From Aselliscus stoliczkanus (lineage: Eukaryota; Chordata; Mammalia; Chiroptera; Hipposideridae), in NCBI GenBank assembly GCA_033961575.1, contig CM066734.1:83226501-83290500 (forward strand): a stretch of DNA of 64,000 bases. The letters are read 5' to 3'. Position numbers and translations under genes: made by a program. Below the pieces are notes generated by a model, which made no database searches, was not told the DNA's origin, and worked only from the letters and a program-made list of their open reading frames with translations. Positions 12,140 through 22,701 of this stretch are shown here, piece after piece. Numbering within the stretch: position 1 is the first letter of the stretch; each line of letters begins with the position of its first letter.

Positions 12140-12380
12140 TACATGTCTACAGTGGGAGAGCTGTGGGCTTCAGACACAGACTAGACTGGAAATTTGATTC
12201 TACAATTTACCCGTGTGGCCTTAAACAAACTGTGAATGATCCTTGTTGCTTATTTCCATGTCTAAACAATACAGATCTTAATAACACTGGTCTCCTGGAG
12301 TTCTTGTGAGGAATAAATGTAATAATATAGGAAAAGTGCCAGACATAGAGTAAAACGGAACTTAGTAGGTAGTCTTCCCC
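12140..12380 (+). repeat. MIR SINE
   Basis: A TGGGCTTCAGACACAGACTA head, a GTGTGGCCTTAAACAA middle and an ACATAGAGTAAAACGGAACT end follow MIR order. Diverged. Confidence 0.5.
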
Positions 12381-14519
12381 TTCCCCCTTATTCTATGCTA
12401 GACTTTATTATATCCTGGAAAGCACAATGCAACCAGTCAGCGATAAATACATCCTGCTGCTTTAAGAGCAAAGACATGTGCTCCATCATGTATACATCCT
12501 CTATTATTTTGCTTGAAGTTTTGTACTTTCTGCACTTCTGTGTTTCAGGAAGAAATGTTAAGACAAGATCTTCATTTTGCCAGAATAAGTAATCCTGGCT
12601 GCTTTCTGAGAGTAGTCATTCTTACATTTGCAGGTTAATTAGTTTAGAGCCCAACATTTTAACCACATCAACCTAACATTATCATACACTATCAAAAATT
12701 CAGTAAAATCCTGCAACCTCTTCATCCTTGAGACTCTCATGGTCATGAAATTTTCTTTTTAATGTTTTAATGATGTTTAACCAAACATCTCATACACCTT
12801 ATGAAATGCAGTGTTTCAGAGTCACAATAAAATTTCTTATTGTACAGTCATTACTGTAATTCACATCTGTCTACAAATAGTTGAAATTTACTTCTCAGTG
12901 ATAAAATAAATTTGAAGAAAGTAATCATGTGAGACACAGCTCTTCATATACCTTATATTATATGTGATATTATAATTAACATATTATATAATATAATTTA
13001 TATTACATGTACTCATATATTACATAACCAATAATGCTCTACTCATTGGGCTTATCAGAGGATGTGCTGTTCCAAACAAGTGAATTTTCATGGAAATGAA
13101 GTTTAAAATTGGCCCACTTCCTACTCCACTCACCTCAACTTACTTAGAAAGGAGTTCTAAGAAGCAGAAAAGAAAATGAAGACATGTGAAGGCAGGACTA
13201 AGGTCCACATCACAAATTCAGAGCAATGTGGACAGCCTGACTAGAGATTGGGAGCCTGACCACTGGGAGCCACATCACCACTGAAGGCAGAAAGAACCAC
13301 TGGGGCCCCTCTCCTCCTCTCCATCTTGTCTAGGTGCAGATGCAAGATTCTGGGGTATGGTCTTTCACAGCAGGGGCAGAGCTGCTGATGGGTAGGCTGG
13401 AGAGGTTTGGAGAAGCAGGCTTTGAAACTAGAGGTAGCTTGAATTAGAAAATTTTGTGGTTTTTTTTTAGTCTACAGTTATTGACCTAAAACTGAAAGAT
13501 TTGAAAGCATTTGATCTGAGGAGACTTTGGAGCTTAGTATGAGCTTTGGGGGCCACCGTAGGCCTATGGACTTTGTCAAGAAAAGCCTCTAGGAAAAACA
13601 AACATGGAATTCATTGATGGGGCATGTTCTAGCTTCCAATTTTAAAAGAAAGGGGATTTAGAAGAGCCTGGATGCTTCCTTCTGGTTTGTTAAGCTGGCT
13701 GTCCAGGAAAGGAAGCCATAAGTCAGGACTAGAGCCCTGTGCATTTACCAGAATGCTGCTTGTGGTAGCCCTAGAAATTGATAAAAATAAGGGATTCCAA
13801 CACATTTCATTATTTTAGAGGCAAAATATCTATAATTTTACCTCTTTTTTCTTTGACTTAAAGATAAAACATAATATAATCTGATTTTAATGGCAAAATG
13901 ACCATTAAAACACCAATTCCTATTGTTAAAGGGGACTTTGAAGACCTTGAGAAGTAGATTCTTTATCAAGTGTCCCCACGCTGTCTGTTTTTTTGTTTTC
14001 GCTTTGCTTTGTTTTGTTTATCTTCATTGTTGGATTGAGCTATTATGTCCAGTGACTATAAGTGTTTCTAAAATTAGGAGCCTTGGTTTTACATTTTGGA
14101 ATATGAATATAGTAATAACTGGGAAAACAGGGAAGCAAATCCATTTCTCTTTTTTTTCTGCATGTAAGTCAGCTAAATTCTCTATGTTTGGCATTATGAT
14201 TATATCACATCTTATTGATTGAATACCTTTTTCACTAGTATCATTTAACCTCAGCTGATTTCCTTTTCTTTCACCATCATGTAATCAGCTTCTTTCTTTT
14301 TATAGGTCATTCCTTCAGTATGGAAGGGTCTTTCACCTTAATAGCTGTCAGTCTATATTATTTATTCACTGAAATACTGGATTTAAAACTCATTTTCTCC
14401 AAGAATGCTTCTATGATTAAGCCTATCCCATTCTAATAACCTTATTTGACATCCCTGTAACATTTATGCTAAATCAATAATAATTTGCACGAATTATATA
14501 CTCACAATGTGCTGGACAC

Positions 14520-14680
14520 TTAGTGCACTATTTCCTTTAATCTTATATAGGCTGTTTTACATATCAGGAAACTGAGGCACAGAATGGTGATGTAACAAAT
14601 AGAGAATCATGACTCTTTATCTCAACCTGACCAGTCTTACCCCAGAGCCCACATTCTTAGCAACTAAGCAATTTGTACAC
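14520..14680 (-). repeat. MIR SINE, antisense
   Basis: CAGGAAACTGAGGCACAGAA followed by a CCCAGAGCCC end is the reverse complement of the MIR middle and 5' part. Confidence 0.55.
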
Positions 14681-14912
14681 TATCTTCTTTTATGTGATAA
14701 GATATTTCATAATAAGGATCATGTCAGTTCATATATCAATGTCATATGTGGTTTCTGAACTAGATTTAATATTTTTGAGGAAAAGAAGCTTGAGTGTCTA
14801 TCTTTACATCATTAAATTTAATACAATGGCCTGTTCATAGCAAACCTTTTATAATTGTTCTTTAACAAACTCAGCAGTTAAGTGACTAGCATAAAACATG
14901 TTTCCTGAGTGC

Positions 14913-15258
14913 AAGCCGAGTGGCTCAGTTGGTTAAGAGTTTGCTTGGGAGTTCAAGCTCTGAGCACAGGGCCGTAGGTTCAGTTCCCACATGGGCCAGT
15001 GACGCTGTGCCCTCTATGGCTAAGATGGTGAACAAGAGCCCAACCTGGAGCTGTGCTGCCTTGAGTGGCTGGCAACCGCGTAAGCTGCAATGGGGCTGCA
15101 GTGGGCTGCCGTAAGCTACTGTGAGTGGCTGTTAGCCAGTATGAGTGGCTGGCAGCCAGCATGAGCAGTCATCAGTTGGAGAGAACTGCCATGAGCCACT
15201 GTGAGTGGCTGTCCAATGGCCGGCGACTGACTGCTGCAGCCGGGAAGAGAGCAATGAT
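14913..15258 (+). mobile_element. Long composite SINE, copy B
   Basis: The tRNA-like head (GCCGAGTGGCTCAGTTGGTT) and B-box-like GGTTCAGTTCCC are followed by GGGCCAGTGACGCTGTGCCC and 'tggctaagatggtgaaca'. A GC-rich body of imperfect repeats built on GTGAGTGGCTG and CAGCCAG(T/C)ATGAG units comes next. It ends at GGGAAGAGAGCAATGATA, where copy A continues into its tail, so this copy lacks the 3' tail. A fold-back sequence follows immediately. Confidence 0.7.
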
Positions 15259-15262
15259 ATAT

Positions 15263-15309
15263 GCTATCAACAATTTATGGTAAATTGATATACATAAATT
15301 GTTGATAGC
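15263..15309. repeat. Perfect 17-bp inverted repeat (fold-back)
   Basis: GCTATCAACAATTTATG at 15263-15279 is matched exactly by its reverse complement at 15293-15309, around a 13-base loop. It directly abuts the truncated end of the composite SINE. Function, if any, is unknown. Confidence 0.9.
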
Positions 15310-15330
15310 AAATATATGATAGCATACAAG

Positions 15331-15367
15331 TAATGGCAAAACCGCTATCACTTTTGCATCAACCTAA
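15331..15367. mobile_element. Half of a MADE1-like mariner MITE
   Basis: TAATGGCAAAACCGCTATCA and the following CTTTTGCATCAACCTAA closely resemble the right half of the palindromic MADE1/Hsmar1-derived MITE, as I recall it from primates. The left half is missing. Classification is by eye. Confidence 0.5.
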
Positions 15368-15368
15368 T

Positions 15369-15437
15369 AGAAATGTTTGCTTGTCTTGCAGAACACTTGC
15401 AAACCGAGTTACTCGCAATCCCAGGTTTTACTGTATT
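15369..15437. mobile_element. Single arm of the palindromic MITE seen at 4996-5151
   Basis: AATGTTTGCTTGTCTTGCAG through CCCAGGTTTTACTGTATTT matches the right arm of the element at 5089-5153 almost base for base. Its left arm is absent. Confidence 0.65.
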
Positions 15438-15499
15438 TAAAAGTCAAATATCAACATAACCCAAACCAGCATAATAATGGGCCTTACATACCACTAAGT

Positions 15500-15700
15500 G
15501 AAAATAGTCAATGTGGGTGGCATGGTCTTTAGAGATTGACTCCCAGCTCTGCTACTTACTAACTCTACAGGGCACAGTACCCTTTCTAAAGCCCAGTTTT
15601 CATAGAATGTAGTGGGTGGTTCATGAAGAGGAAGATGAGGAATATAAAGCACAGCATCTGACACATGATAAGTGGTCAATAAAAATAGCTATTAATATTA
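15500..15700 (+). repeat. MIR SINE
   Basis: CCCAGCTCTGCTACTTACTA in the middle and a CACATGATAAGTGGTCAATA end are typical MIR words. Confidence 0.6.
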
Positions 15701-15779
15701 ATATACACTAGACTTTAGTGTAAGAGCCATTATTCCGTGTATTATTAAAAATTGACCTACCTATGACATGTCCATAGTC

Positions 15780-15990
15780 TCTGCTCTTATCCCTTTCTTG
15801 CACTAAGGCTTAATGCATGACACTCCATCAGATTCTTTCCCTGAAACACTTAATACTTAGCAATTCACTCAATCACTAACTATTGATGGAGCTTCTTCTT
15901 AAATCTCATTCTTCCTTCAAGGATCATTCTCCTTATACCTGACCCCAAAGGACTTCTCCAACATTATAAGTCTTACAGCATTCTTCTGTA
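15780..15990 (+). mobile_element. L2-like LINE fragment (tentative)
   Basis: A CCTTCAAGGATCATTCTCC region followed by GGACTTCTCCAACATTATAA resembles the internal 3' part of L2. Weak. Confidence 0.3.
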
Positions 15991-16245
15991 GCAGAATTTC
16001 CCAACCTCACTACTACTGACATTTGGGGCTAGATCTTTTTTTTTTCGGGGGGAGGCATTCTATTCTGTGTATTATAGGGTGTTTAACAGCACCCCTGGCC
16101 TCTACTCACTAGATGCCAATAGAAAATCTTTCCTCCCTGTCACTTCCCACTGATAAACTAGGACAACCAAAAATATCTCCTTATCTCCCAGGCATTTCTA
16201 AATGTTCTCTAGGGTGAGGAGGCAAAATCATCACTGACTGATGGC
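15990..16245. mobile_element. MER20-like hAT relic
   Basis: CCCAACCTCACTACTACTGA followed by CATTTGGGGCTAGAT, then CCCTGGCCTCTACTCACTAG, matches the internal order I recall for MER20. The ends are eroded and the family name is from memory. Confidence 0.5.
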
Positions 16246-16289
16246 TACTAGATTTATCAGAATAGTCACTTTGTAAGTTATATAAATGT

Positions 16290-16367
16290 CTAATCATTAT
16301 GTTGTACACCTGAAACTAATATAACATTGTATATTGTATAATATATTGTAATTAAAAATAAAAATAA
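16290..16367 (+). mobile_element. L1 3' tail fragment
   Basis: TGTTGTACACCTGAAACTAA followed by TATAACATTGTATATTGTA and an A-rich end is the terminal motif of L1 copies in Laurasiatherian genomes. Confidence 0.65.
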
Positions 16368-16519
16368 GGGCCGGCCGAGTGGCGCGGTGGTTATACGCTG
16401 GTTTGGGAAGCCAGCGGCCCCGGTTCGGGTCCCACATATGAGGGCCAGTGACACTGCCCTCAAAACAAAACAAAACAAAACAAAATAAATAAATAAATAA
16501 ATAAATAAAAAATAAAAAA
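16368..16519 (+). mobile_element. Short tRNA-derived SINE
   Basis: GGGCCGGCCGAGTGGCGCGG head, B-box-like GGTTCGGGTCCC, and a CACTGCCCTC end followed by an (AAAAC)n/(AAAT)n tail. It joins directly to the L1 tail at 16290-16367, having landed in its A-rich end. Confidence 0.85.
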
Positions 16520-16784
16520 CCCTGCCCAAGAATCACTGTTCTGTAGCTTGCTTATTTTAGCAGTCAATGCACATGAGATTATGCCTTCTGCTATTAAATG
16601 TGCTTTTTGATTAAATTATTGTTGATTTATTGTATGCTTCATTTTTGTGTATCTCTCTTCTTTGAGTAAATATCTGATAAAATTCCTACAGACAGTTGTA
16701 TTGTATTGTACTTTCTTGTATCTGCCAATGATTAATTTGCGCATGTCATCAACCATTGGGTGATTGGTGATTAATGTATTTTGG

Positions 16785-16950
16785 CACAGTGCATAACAGC
16801 AAGGACTCTGCAGCCAGATGTCTATGTCTAAATTCTGGTTCTACCACTTACTGTCACTTCACGCAATTTACTTCATCTCTCCATAGTTTAGTTTTATCAT
16901 GTATAACAATGGGAGAATAGTATGTTCTTTATAAAATTCTTGTGAGACTT
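16785..16950 (+). repeat. MIR SINE
   Basis: GGACTCTGCAGCCAGATG, then GGTTCTACCACTTACTGTCA, matches MIR order. Confidence 0.6.
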
Positions 16951-17727
16951 TAAAAAAATGAATATATGTAAAATATTAAAGTAATGACTTGCCACATACT
17001 ATATACATACTATGCAAACATTACTTATTATAATGAGCATAGAACATCAAAGGATGCAACTTAGTAGAATAGGTGATTTCTGCCCCACAGGAATGTTTTA
17101 TATGGTTAAAAGACATGAAAATCATACTCAAAAAGCTAGAAGACCACATGCAAAATAAAATGTGAAACAAGCAAGCTGTCACAATGTATGTGCATGATTG
17201 ATTGCCAACTGACTGACAAATATTTGGAATTCAGAATAGGAAAAATTACAGAGGAATAGAATGATGGGGGAAGAGGCCATAGAAAGGTAAAATTTTAGTA
17301 GAATGTGAAAAAAAAGTTGTAAAGAGGTGAGAAAAATGTCTAGGCATAGAGAAAAGTTCAACCAAAACCCCAGGAAGAGAAAAACCATGACATGTTCTGG
17401 GAAGAGTGAGTAAACAAGTCCGGCTGCAGTAGAAGGTTGAAAAGGACATGTCAAAACAAAACAAAACTCAAAGTCCATGCATGGTTTGTCATGTGGAATC
17501 AATATACCCATAAGCAATCAAAATCATTCCTATACATTTTAGTAAGTTGTTTTAGTTGCCATTTGTGGCTAGAATAGCTACAGCCAAGGCCCAGAATCTA
17601 TTATGAAACAGATTTTCAGCATACATATTTCTTTATTTCAACAAGAATAATAATAATAACTCATGGCCATTGAACATTTTCTTCATACCAGGTAGTATGC
17701 TGAGGACTTTATATTTATTATTATGTT

Positions 17728-17755
17728 TAAATTAAATTAAATTAAATTAAATTAA
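17728..17755. repeat. (AAATT)n short tandem repeat
   Basis: About five units of a pentanucleotide repeat. Confidence 0.8.
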
Positions 17756-18657
17756 TTCTGTCCTATGATAGACAACATTTCACAGATGAAATTTCTATAT
17801 GTAAATACTATATATATTAGAGTTGAGTAGCTCACCCAATGTCACATGGTCAATGTCACAAAGGGGATTTAAACAGCTGTGCTCTACTAACATCTTCCAC
17901 AGGATCTTCTTTCTCTAGATTTTTCTTTATAACTTTTTCTGTGATATGTGTCCCCTCATGTGTCTCAGCACTTCTGACCTTCTGAGTTTTTTTCTTTTCT
18001 GCTGTACTCTGGACACAGCATTTTCTCATTGTTCTTTATACAGGTACAGTTTTGAGCAACATAACATAGTTTCCATCAGCTGTAGTAACTTCCTTTACAC
18101 CTATAATCACTATCAGCAGTGTATTTGTATACTCACACTAATTGTAATTAAAATATTTTTCCTAGGATATAACAGGGTTATATTTAATAACTTTCCAAGT
18201 AACGTAAGCCAAAAATAAAAAAAACTGTCTACTAGATGCAAAATGAAGACAACTTTAACTGATTACAACAATCATTATTACTACGTCAATGCACTGTGTC
18301 TCATAAAAAGCAAGAGATAAAGTTGGAAAGATGAATTGAAATGTTCACTTGACTGTCTACAGAAGGTGAACTTTACATTACAGCCTTAGGAATCCTTAAA
18401 AAAAATTTGGGGTAGGGCAGTGAAATGCTTAAACCAATATTTTATGAAGGTAAATTTGGTGTAAGTATGAAGGCAATTAGAGAAAAAAGAAACTAACAGG
18501 TAAACACCTGGAAGATGATAATCCAAGACTGAGTCTGAAGGACATTTTAAAAAGATGGTGGAAGCAATAGGTATTTGGCTTAAGACCAAGACAGAACATA
18601 TGAATCTACCAAAACATCATTATTAGGACGTCATGATTGTGCTCATAAACCATAAAA

Positions 18658-18658
<1 letters not shown>

Positions 18659-18700
<42 letters not shown>
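18659..18700. repeat. (AC)21 microsatellite
   Basis: Uninterrupted AC dinucleotides over 42 bp. Confidence 0.95.
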
Positions 18701-18706
<6 letters not shown>

Positions 18707-18779
18707 AAACACAGTATCTTTGTGGTTTCATGTCTCATGTAGTTTCTCCCACAAACAAAGACAATTACCCCATTTATTG

Positions 18780-18950
18780 AGCATCTGTTGTAAGGCAGCT
18801 GCTGCATCTTCATCATCTCACCAAATCTTCAAAACAAGCCCATGTACCAAATGATTACATTACAGAATAAGAAACTGAGGCTTAGAGAGGCTAAGGGACT
18901 TATTCAAGCACCAGAGCCGGAATAAAGACAGAGAAGGAGAGGAAGAAAGA
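18780..18950 (-). repeat. MIR-type repeat, antisense
   Basis: AGAAACTGAGGCTTAGAGAG followed by GCTAAGGGACTTATTCAAGC is the reverse complement of the MIR middle. Confidence 0.55.
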
Positions 18951-19789
18951 GGCCCAAAGTAATGTTTTTTATTTCAGTAACATTTTCCTATTTACAAAAA
19001 AACATATTCACATTCCTTATTTTTTTGCATCCTAAAAATAATTCTGTTATCAATGGGAAATAGAGTTTTTTAGGAACAGCTTCTTGGATAACATTATTCA
19101 CAGCTTCTGTTAGGTCTACACATAGGTATGAAGACATCTTTCTCCCATAATACCAGCTTCCTCCATGTTCCTTGTAATTACCAAGATCCCTACTTCCCTA
19201 AAGAGTGTACTGACTCATCCTTTCTTAAGAAACTAATCTTAAATGCTTATCCCTCAAAGGTCTGATATCACACCTTTAGAAAGTCCAGGAGGGGCAGAGA
19301 ATAACAAAAGCAGCTAAAGCTCAATCCATATCCAAGACATTCTTATCTGTTGGTGAAGAAAAACCCATCCATGTTGATATCAGCAACACAAATACAAGTT
19401 ATTAATCTGGCTTCCTACTAAATGCTTGAAAAATGGGTCGATCTAAACAGTGAATTGAGAATTGTACCCATTGACTTGATCAATTCATGGACAATGTTCT
19501 GATGTATGCCCCTCTCCCTGCAAAGAACAGGCACCAAAGGTTTATCTGAAGTAATTCTTTCAGTGGGTCCAATTGAAATTTCTTACAAAAGTTTGGCTAC
19601 CTCTAGTCTAATATCTCCAGGAAAATATCTAGGAAATATCTAAGATACAAAAATATCTAGGAAATTCTGAGAAAAAAAAATTACATTATCTATCCAATAT
19701 TGTCATCCTCTCTTTCAAGTCCAGAAAGCTATTTTGGTGTTTCCTTCTAGACTGTGTGTTTGTTGGGGGGAGGGAGGAGAGTTACTTTT

Positions 19790-19795
19790 ACCACA
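19790..19795 (-). promoter_or_regulatory. Possible RUNX binding site upstream of AMBN
   Basis: ACCACA here is TGTGGT on the minus strand, a RUNX consensus, about 380 bp upstream of the predicted AMBN start. Runx2 regulation of the rodent Ambn promoter has been reported. A six-base match is common by chance, so the assignment is weak. Confidence 0.25.
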
Positions 19796-20125
19796 ACAAA
19801 CATGAGGGTGGAAATCGTGAGAATGCTTGCATTAGGTTACTAGCTGAACCTGCAGATAAAAACCTGCACAAAACACATAATGGTTTATTTAGCACCTATT
19901 TTATATATATTTCCCCCAGCCCACCAAAATGATTGTCTTCAAAGCCTACATCCATTATTTCTTTACTGTCTTTCTTGCAATCGAGTTCTCTGAATAAATA
20001 CAAGGGTTGAGTTACAATTAAAAATAATGACACTCTACTGGACCAATGTTCTTGCATGCAGTAGAAGGGTGTGGGCTAATTACAGTAGCAGAGCTTGGGG
20101 TTTTTCCCCCCATTTGCTTCACTTT

Positions 20126-20153
20126 GATTGGAGGATTGGCACTTTAAATAAAG
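20126..20153 (+). promoter_or_regulatory. AMBN: AMBN core promoter (two inverted CCAAT boxes, TATA-like box)
   Basis: ATTGG occurs at 20127-20131 and 20135-20139, two CCAAT boxes on the minus strand. It is followed by TTTAAATAAAG at 20143-20153, a TATA-like box. This lies about 140 bp before the splice donor at 20296 that ends AMBN exon 1. The predicted transcription start is about 20175-20182. A TATA-driven start fits a strongly tissue-restricted gene. The start point is inferred from spacing only. Confidence 0.55.
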
Positions 20154-20175
20154 ATTTCAGGTCTTCCCTGAATGA

Positions 20176-20295
20176 GAGATACAGAGCGAGTCCCAGGCAC
20201 ACACAGTCCAGAAAAAAAAGTTAATCTTCTTTTCTTAGAACTATCTTGGTTGGCATCACCAGGCCCTGAGAGCACAGTGCAGGCCAGCATTGAAG
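20176..20295 (+). other. AMBN: AMBN exon 1 (5' untranslated)
   Basis: The exon ends in AGCATTGAAG|GTAAAA at 20295/20296. It joins in frame to the exon at 21216. The last 15 bases read AGG CCA GCA TTG AAG, where human AMBN has the first five codons of its N-terminal extension (MSASK, from memory). AGG replaces the human start ATG, so here the exon should be entirely untranslated. The 5' boundary is inferred from the TATA-like box. Confidence 0.55.
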
Positions 20296-21215
20296 GTAAA
20301 ATGTGATTTTATAATTTCCATCTGATTCCTGTAAGTTCTTTTTTCCTGTCTCCATGAAGCTTTTTAAAGAGGATTGATCATCATTTGTCACCAGAAGCTG
20401 AATAGTAGATTATTGTAAACCATTAGCATGTTGCAGAGAAGACATGTCTAATACCCTTCCATCTACAGAAAAAGACTTGCCTATGGACTTCTTTTTACTG
20501 TTTGTGATTATTAGCGACAGTGTCTAATTTATAAAAGTATTAGAAGATGAGCAAATCTCTTGACAGATTCCCATTCATGTAAGAGTAAAGAACCTTCTGA
20601 ACTTATAAAATAATTTTAAAGAGATAATTCATTTTAGAAAAATGAAAACTCAATTTGGAGACATATTTTCCACTAATACCATAGGAAATTTAAATGTTAA
20701 GATCATTCTTATTTTTAAAATGTAAGTTTGGGCATGGTCATCTGGGTAACCTAAACATAGAATGATATACCCTATATATCTGCAAATAATGGTTTGTTAT
20801 GAAATATTTGTGTTACATTTCAAATGCATTTCAAAACTTACTCTGGAAGGTAACAAAGTATAAACTCCTGTGAATGATACTGAATAGACCAAAATTTCAC
20901 ATAGTGGAAGGGATTTTCAAATTCATAATTCTTGTTATAAAATGAAATACAGCAGTTAAAGAATATGCATGAAGGTTTTTCCTACATGTTCATTTAGATT
21001 GTAGTTCCATAAAAAAATGTACTTGCAATTTTTGTAATTGCTTATCAATTCTTTCCTAAAACTATTTAATACGAATCAGTTGTTCAGCAACATTTAGTTT
21101 TTTTATTTTTGTTTTTGTTTTGAACCTAGTTGTGAAGAACAGAGACTCGGCTCATTTGAAACGTAATGAGGTAAAAATTGATCTGACTTAATTCTCCAAC
21201 CTAACTCTGTTTCAG

Positions 21216-21284
21216 ATCCCACTTTTCAAAATGAAAGACCTGATACTGATCTTGTGCCTCCTGGAATTGAGCTCTGCAGTGCCG
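21216..21284 (+). CDS. AMBN: AMBN exon 2 (start codon and signal peptide)
   Basis: Acceptor TTTCAG before 21216 and donor GTAAGT at 21285. The first five codons (IPLFK) are in frame but come before the ATG at 21231, so they are probably 5' UTR here. The ATG opens the hydrophobic signal sequence, and signal peptidase cleavage is expected before VP at the exon end. The start was chosen because the upstream human-type ATG is absent from exon 1. Confidence 0.9.
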
Positions 21285-22651
21285 GTAAGTCCAAGTCTTC
21301 TAGAGTGTGTCCTAAAAGAGACATTGCCAGGCCCCAAACAACACCAAAGGACATGGGCTGAGGCTCCCTGCCTGCACTTACTTGAATTAATCCAGTAGTA
21401 GAATTCCTACTGAGCCAAAAGTCATAGTTGCCCCAAACATCAGTCTTATCATCCAAAAACAATAAGTGAAACATATAACTTTTCTATTTTAAAAGATAAT
21501 TAAAATATTCCAAAGACAATTTCTATGTCTTATTCCATTCATTAAAAGATGAAAGACTTATGTGGCCTCCACAATGCCACGGCACAAGTTGATTATCAAC
21601 TACTTGCTACCACTGTGAAATTGAAATGCAAAGAGGAAATTTCTCCAAAAAAATAAAGTACATTTTCTTCATTTTAAAAAGAAAAGTATTAGCCAAATTA
21701 CTATGGTTATAAAATTGACATAAGCAATTCCATTTGAAGCTAGTAATTAACCAGGAAATTTGCCTTAAAGGGAAGATATTGTGTGACTAAGAGTTGAAGT
21801 TTCTTTAATGAAAACATTCCATGGCAATGGGCTAATTGTATGTTTCAGTTCCACACATGGTCTACTCTATCATATACTGAAATGATCTCATATGAATACA
21901 GCTTCTTTTGAGCACTAAAGTACTGCAGCCAATAGTGTGTGATTCTGTTCTCACAAGGCCTTTATTTAACTGCCATATGCATTTGGCAAACATTGACTGA
22001 GTACCTGCCCTGTACCCAGCAGTGTGCTGAGCAATGGAGGCACAAAGGTAATTATAACATGGACTCTTGCCTTAAGGCCTCAAATCCAGTAGTCTCAAAT
22101 GATCTTTAAAATATTTATATTCCTTGAGAAAAAAACAGTTAGCTACTCAGTCTTCTTACAGCTAAATGTTTTGGAGAAAAGTGATAAAAACTGATTGCAG
22201 GAATGAAAACCTTAATTCTACAAATGAAAACAGTTTCTATTCCGTTACTCAACATGAATTTTAAAAGAAAGAAAACCTAAAACTGCCACCTTAGCCTACC
22301 TTTGTATGATACTAACATTGGAGTCAGCCTCAGTCATCCATCATCAGTTGAATAGCTTGACACCCTTAGAACCTATGTTGTTCCACACCTGTCAGTCAGG
22401 TCCACTCTAGGATCAGAGCAGCTGCTTAGGACTGCCAGCTGCCTGCCTGCCAAATCAGATGTTCTTTTTCTTTTACTTAAGCATGGGAAATGTATCCCCT
22501 GTCTATTTACATTCATGTAATATTGTTCTTTATTTCATGACTTGGAGCAGATGGAAAGCAAAATATACTTTGTCCTATAGTTCAAGATACCTTATTTGTG
22601 AACTGGCCAATGGGAGGAAAGAAGGCTCTACTCTCAGCCCCCCCTCCCCCA

Positions 22652-22701
<50 letters not shown>

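Larger units (their letters stand above)
1..20125. other. Intergenic region upstream of AMBN, no gene seen
   Basis: No spliced or single-exon gene could be recognised in this stretch on either strand. The open frames are short and fall mainly in transposon relics or AT-rich DNA. Contents are a SINE-interrupted mariner relic (427-1119), L1-type fragments (about 1700-2580), a palindromic MITE (4996-5151), a composite SINE (5567-6007), L2 pieces (6380-6850), a hAT relic (7539-8022), a mariner relic (9762-9997), an L1 tail doublet (10786-11101), a second composite SINE followed by a fold-back and DNA-transposon halves (14913-15437), and several MIRs. Nothing specific was seen in 2600-4990, 8040-9750, 12400-14500 and 17000-18650. 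AMTN, the usual upstream neighbour in mammals, is not present. Confidence 0.7.

Noticed and set aside
1..20125. Search for AMTN exons upstream of AMBN
   Set aside because: No exon peptide of amelotin was recognised. In human the gene lies tens of kilobases further upstream, so absence is expected.
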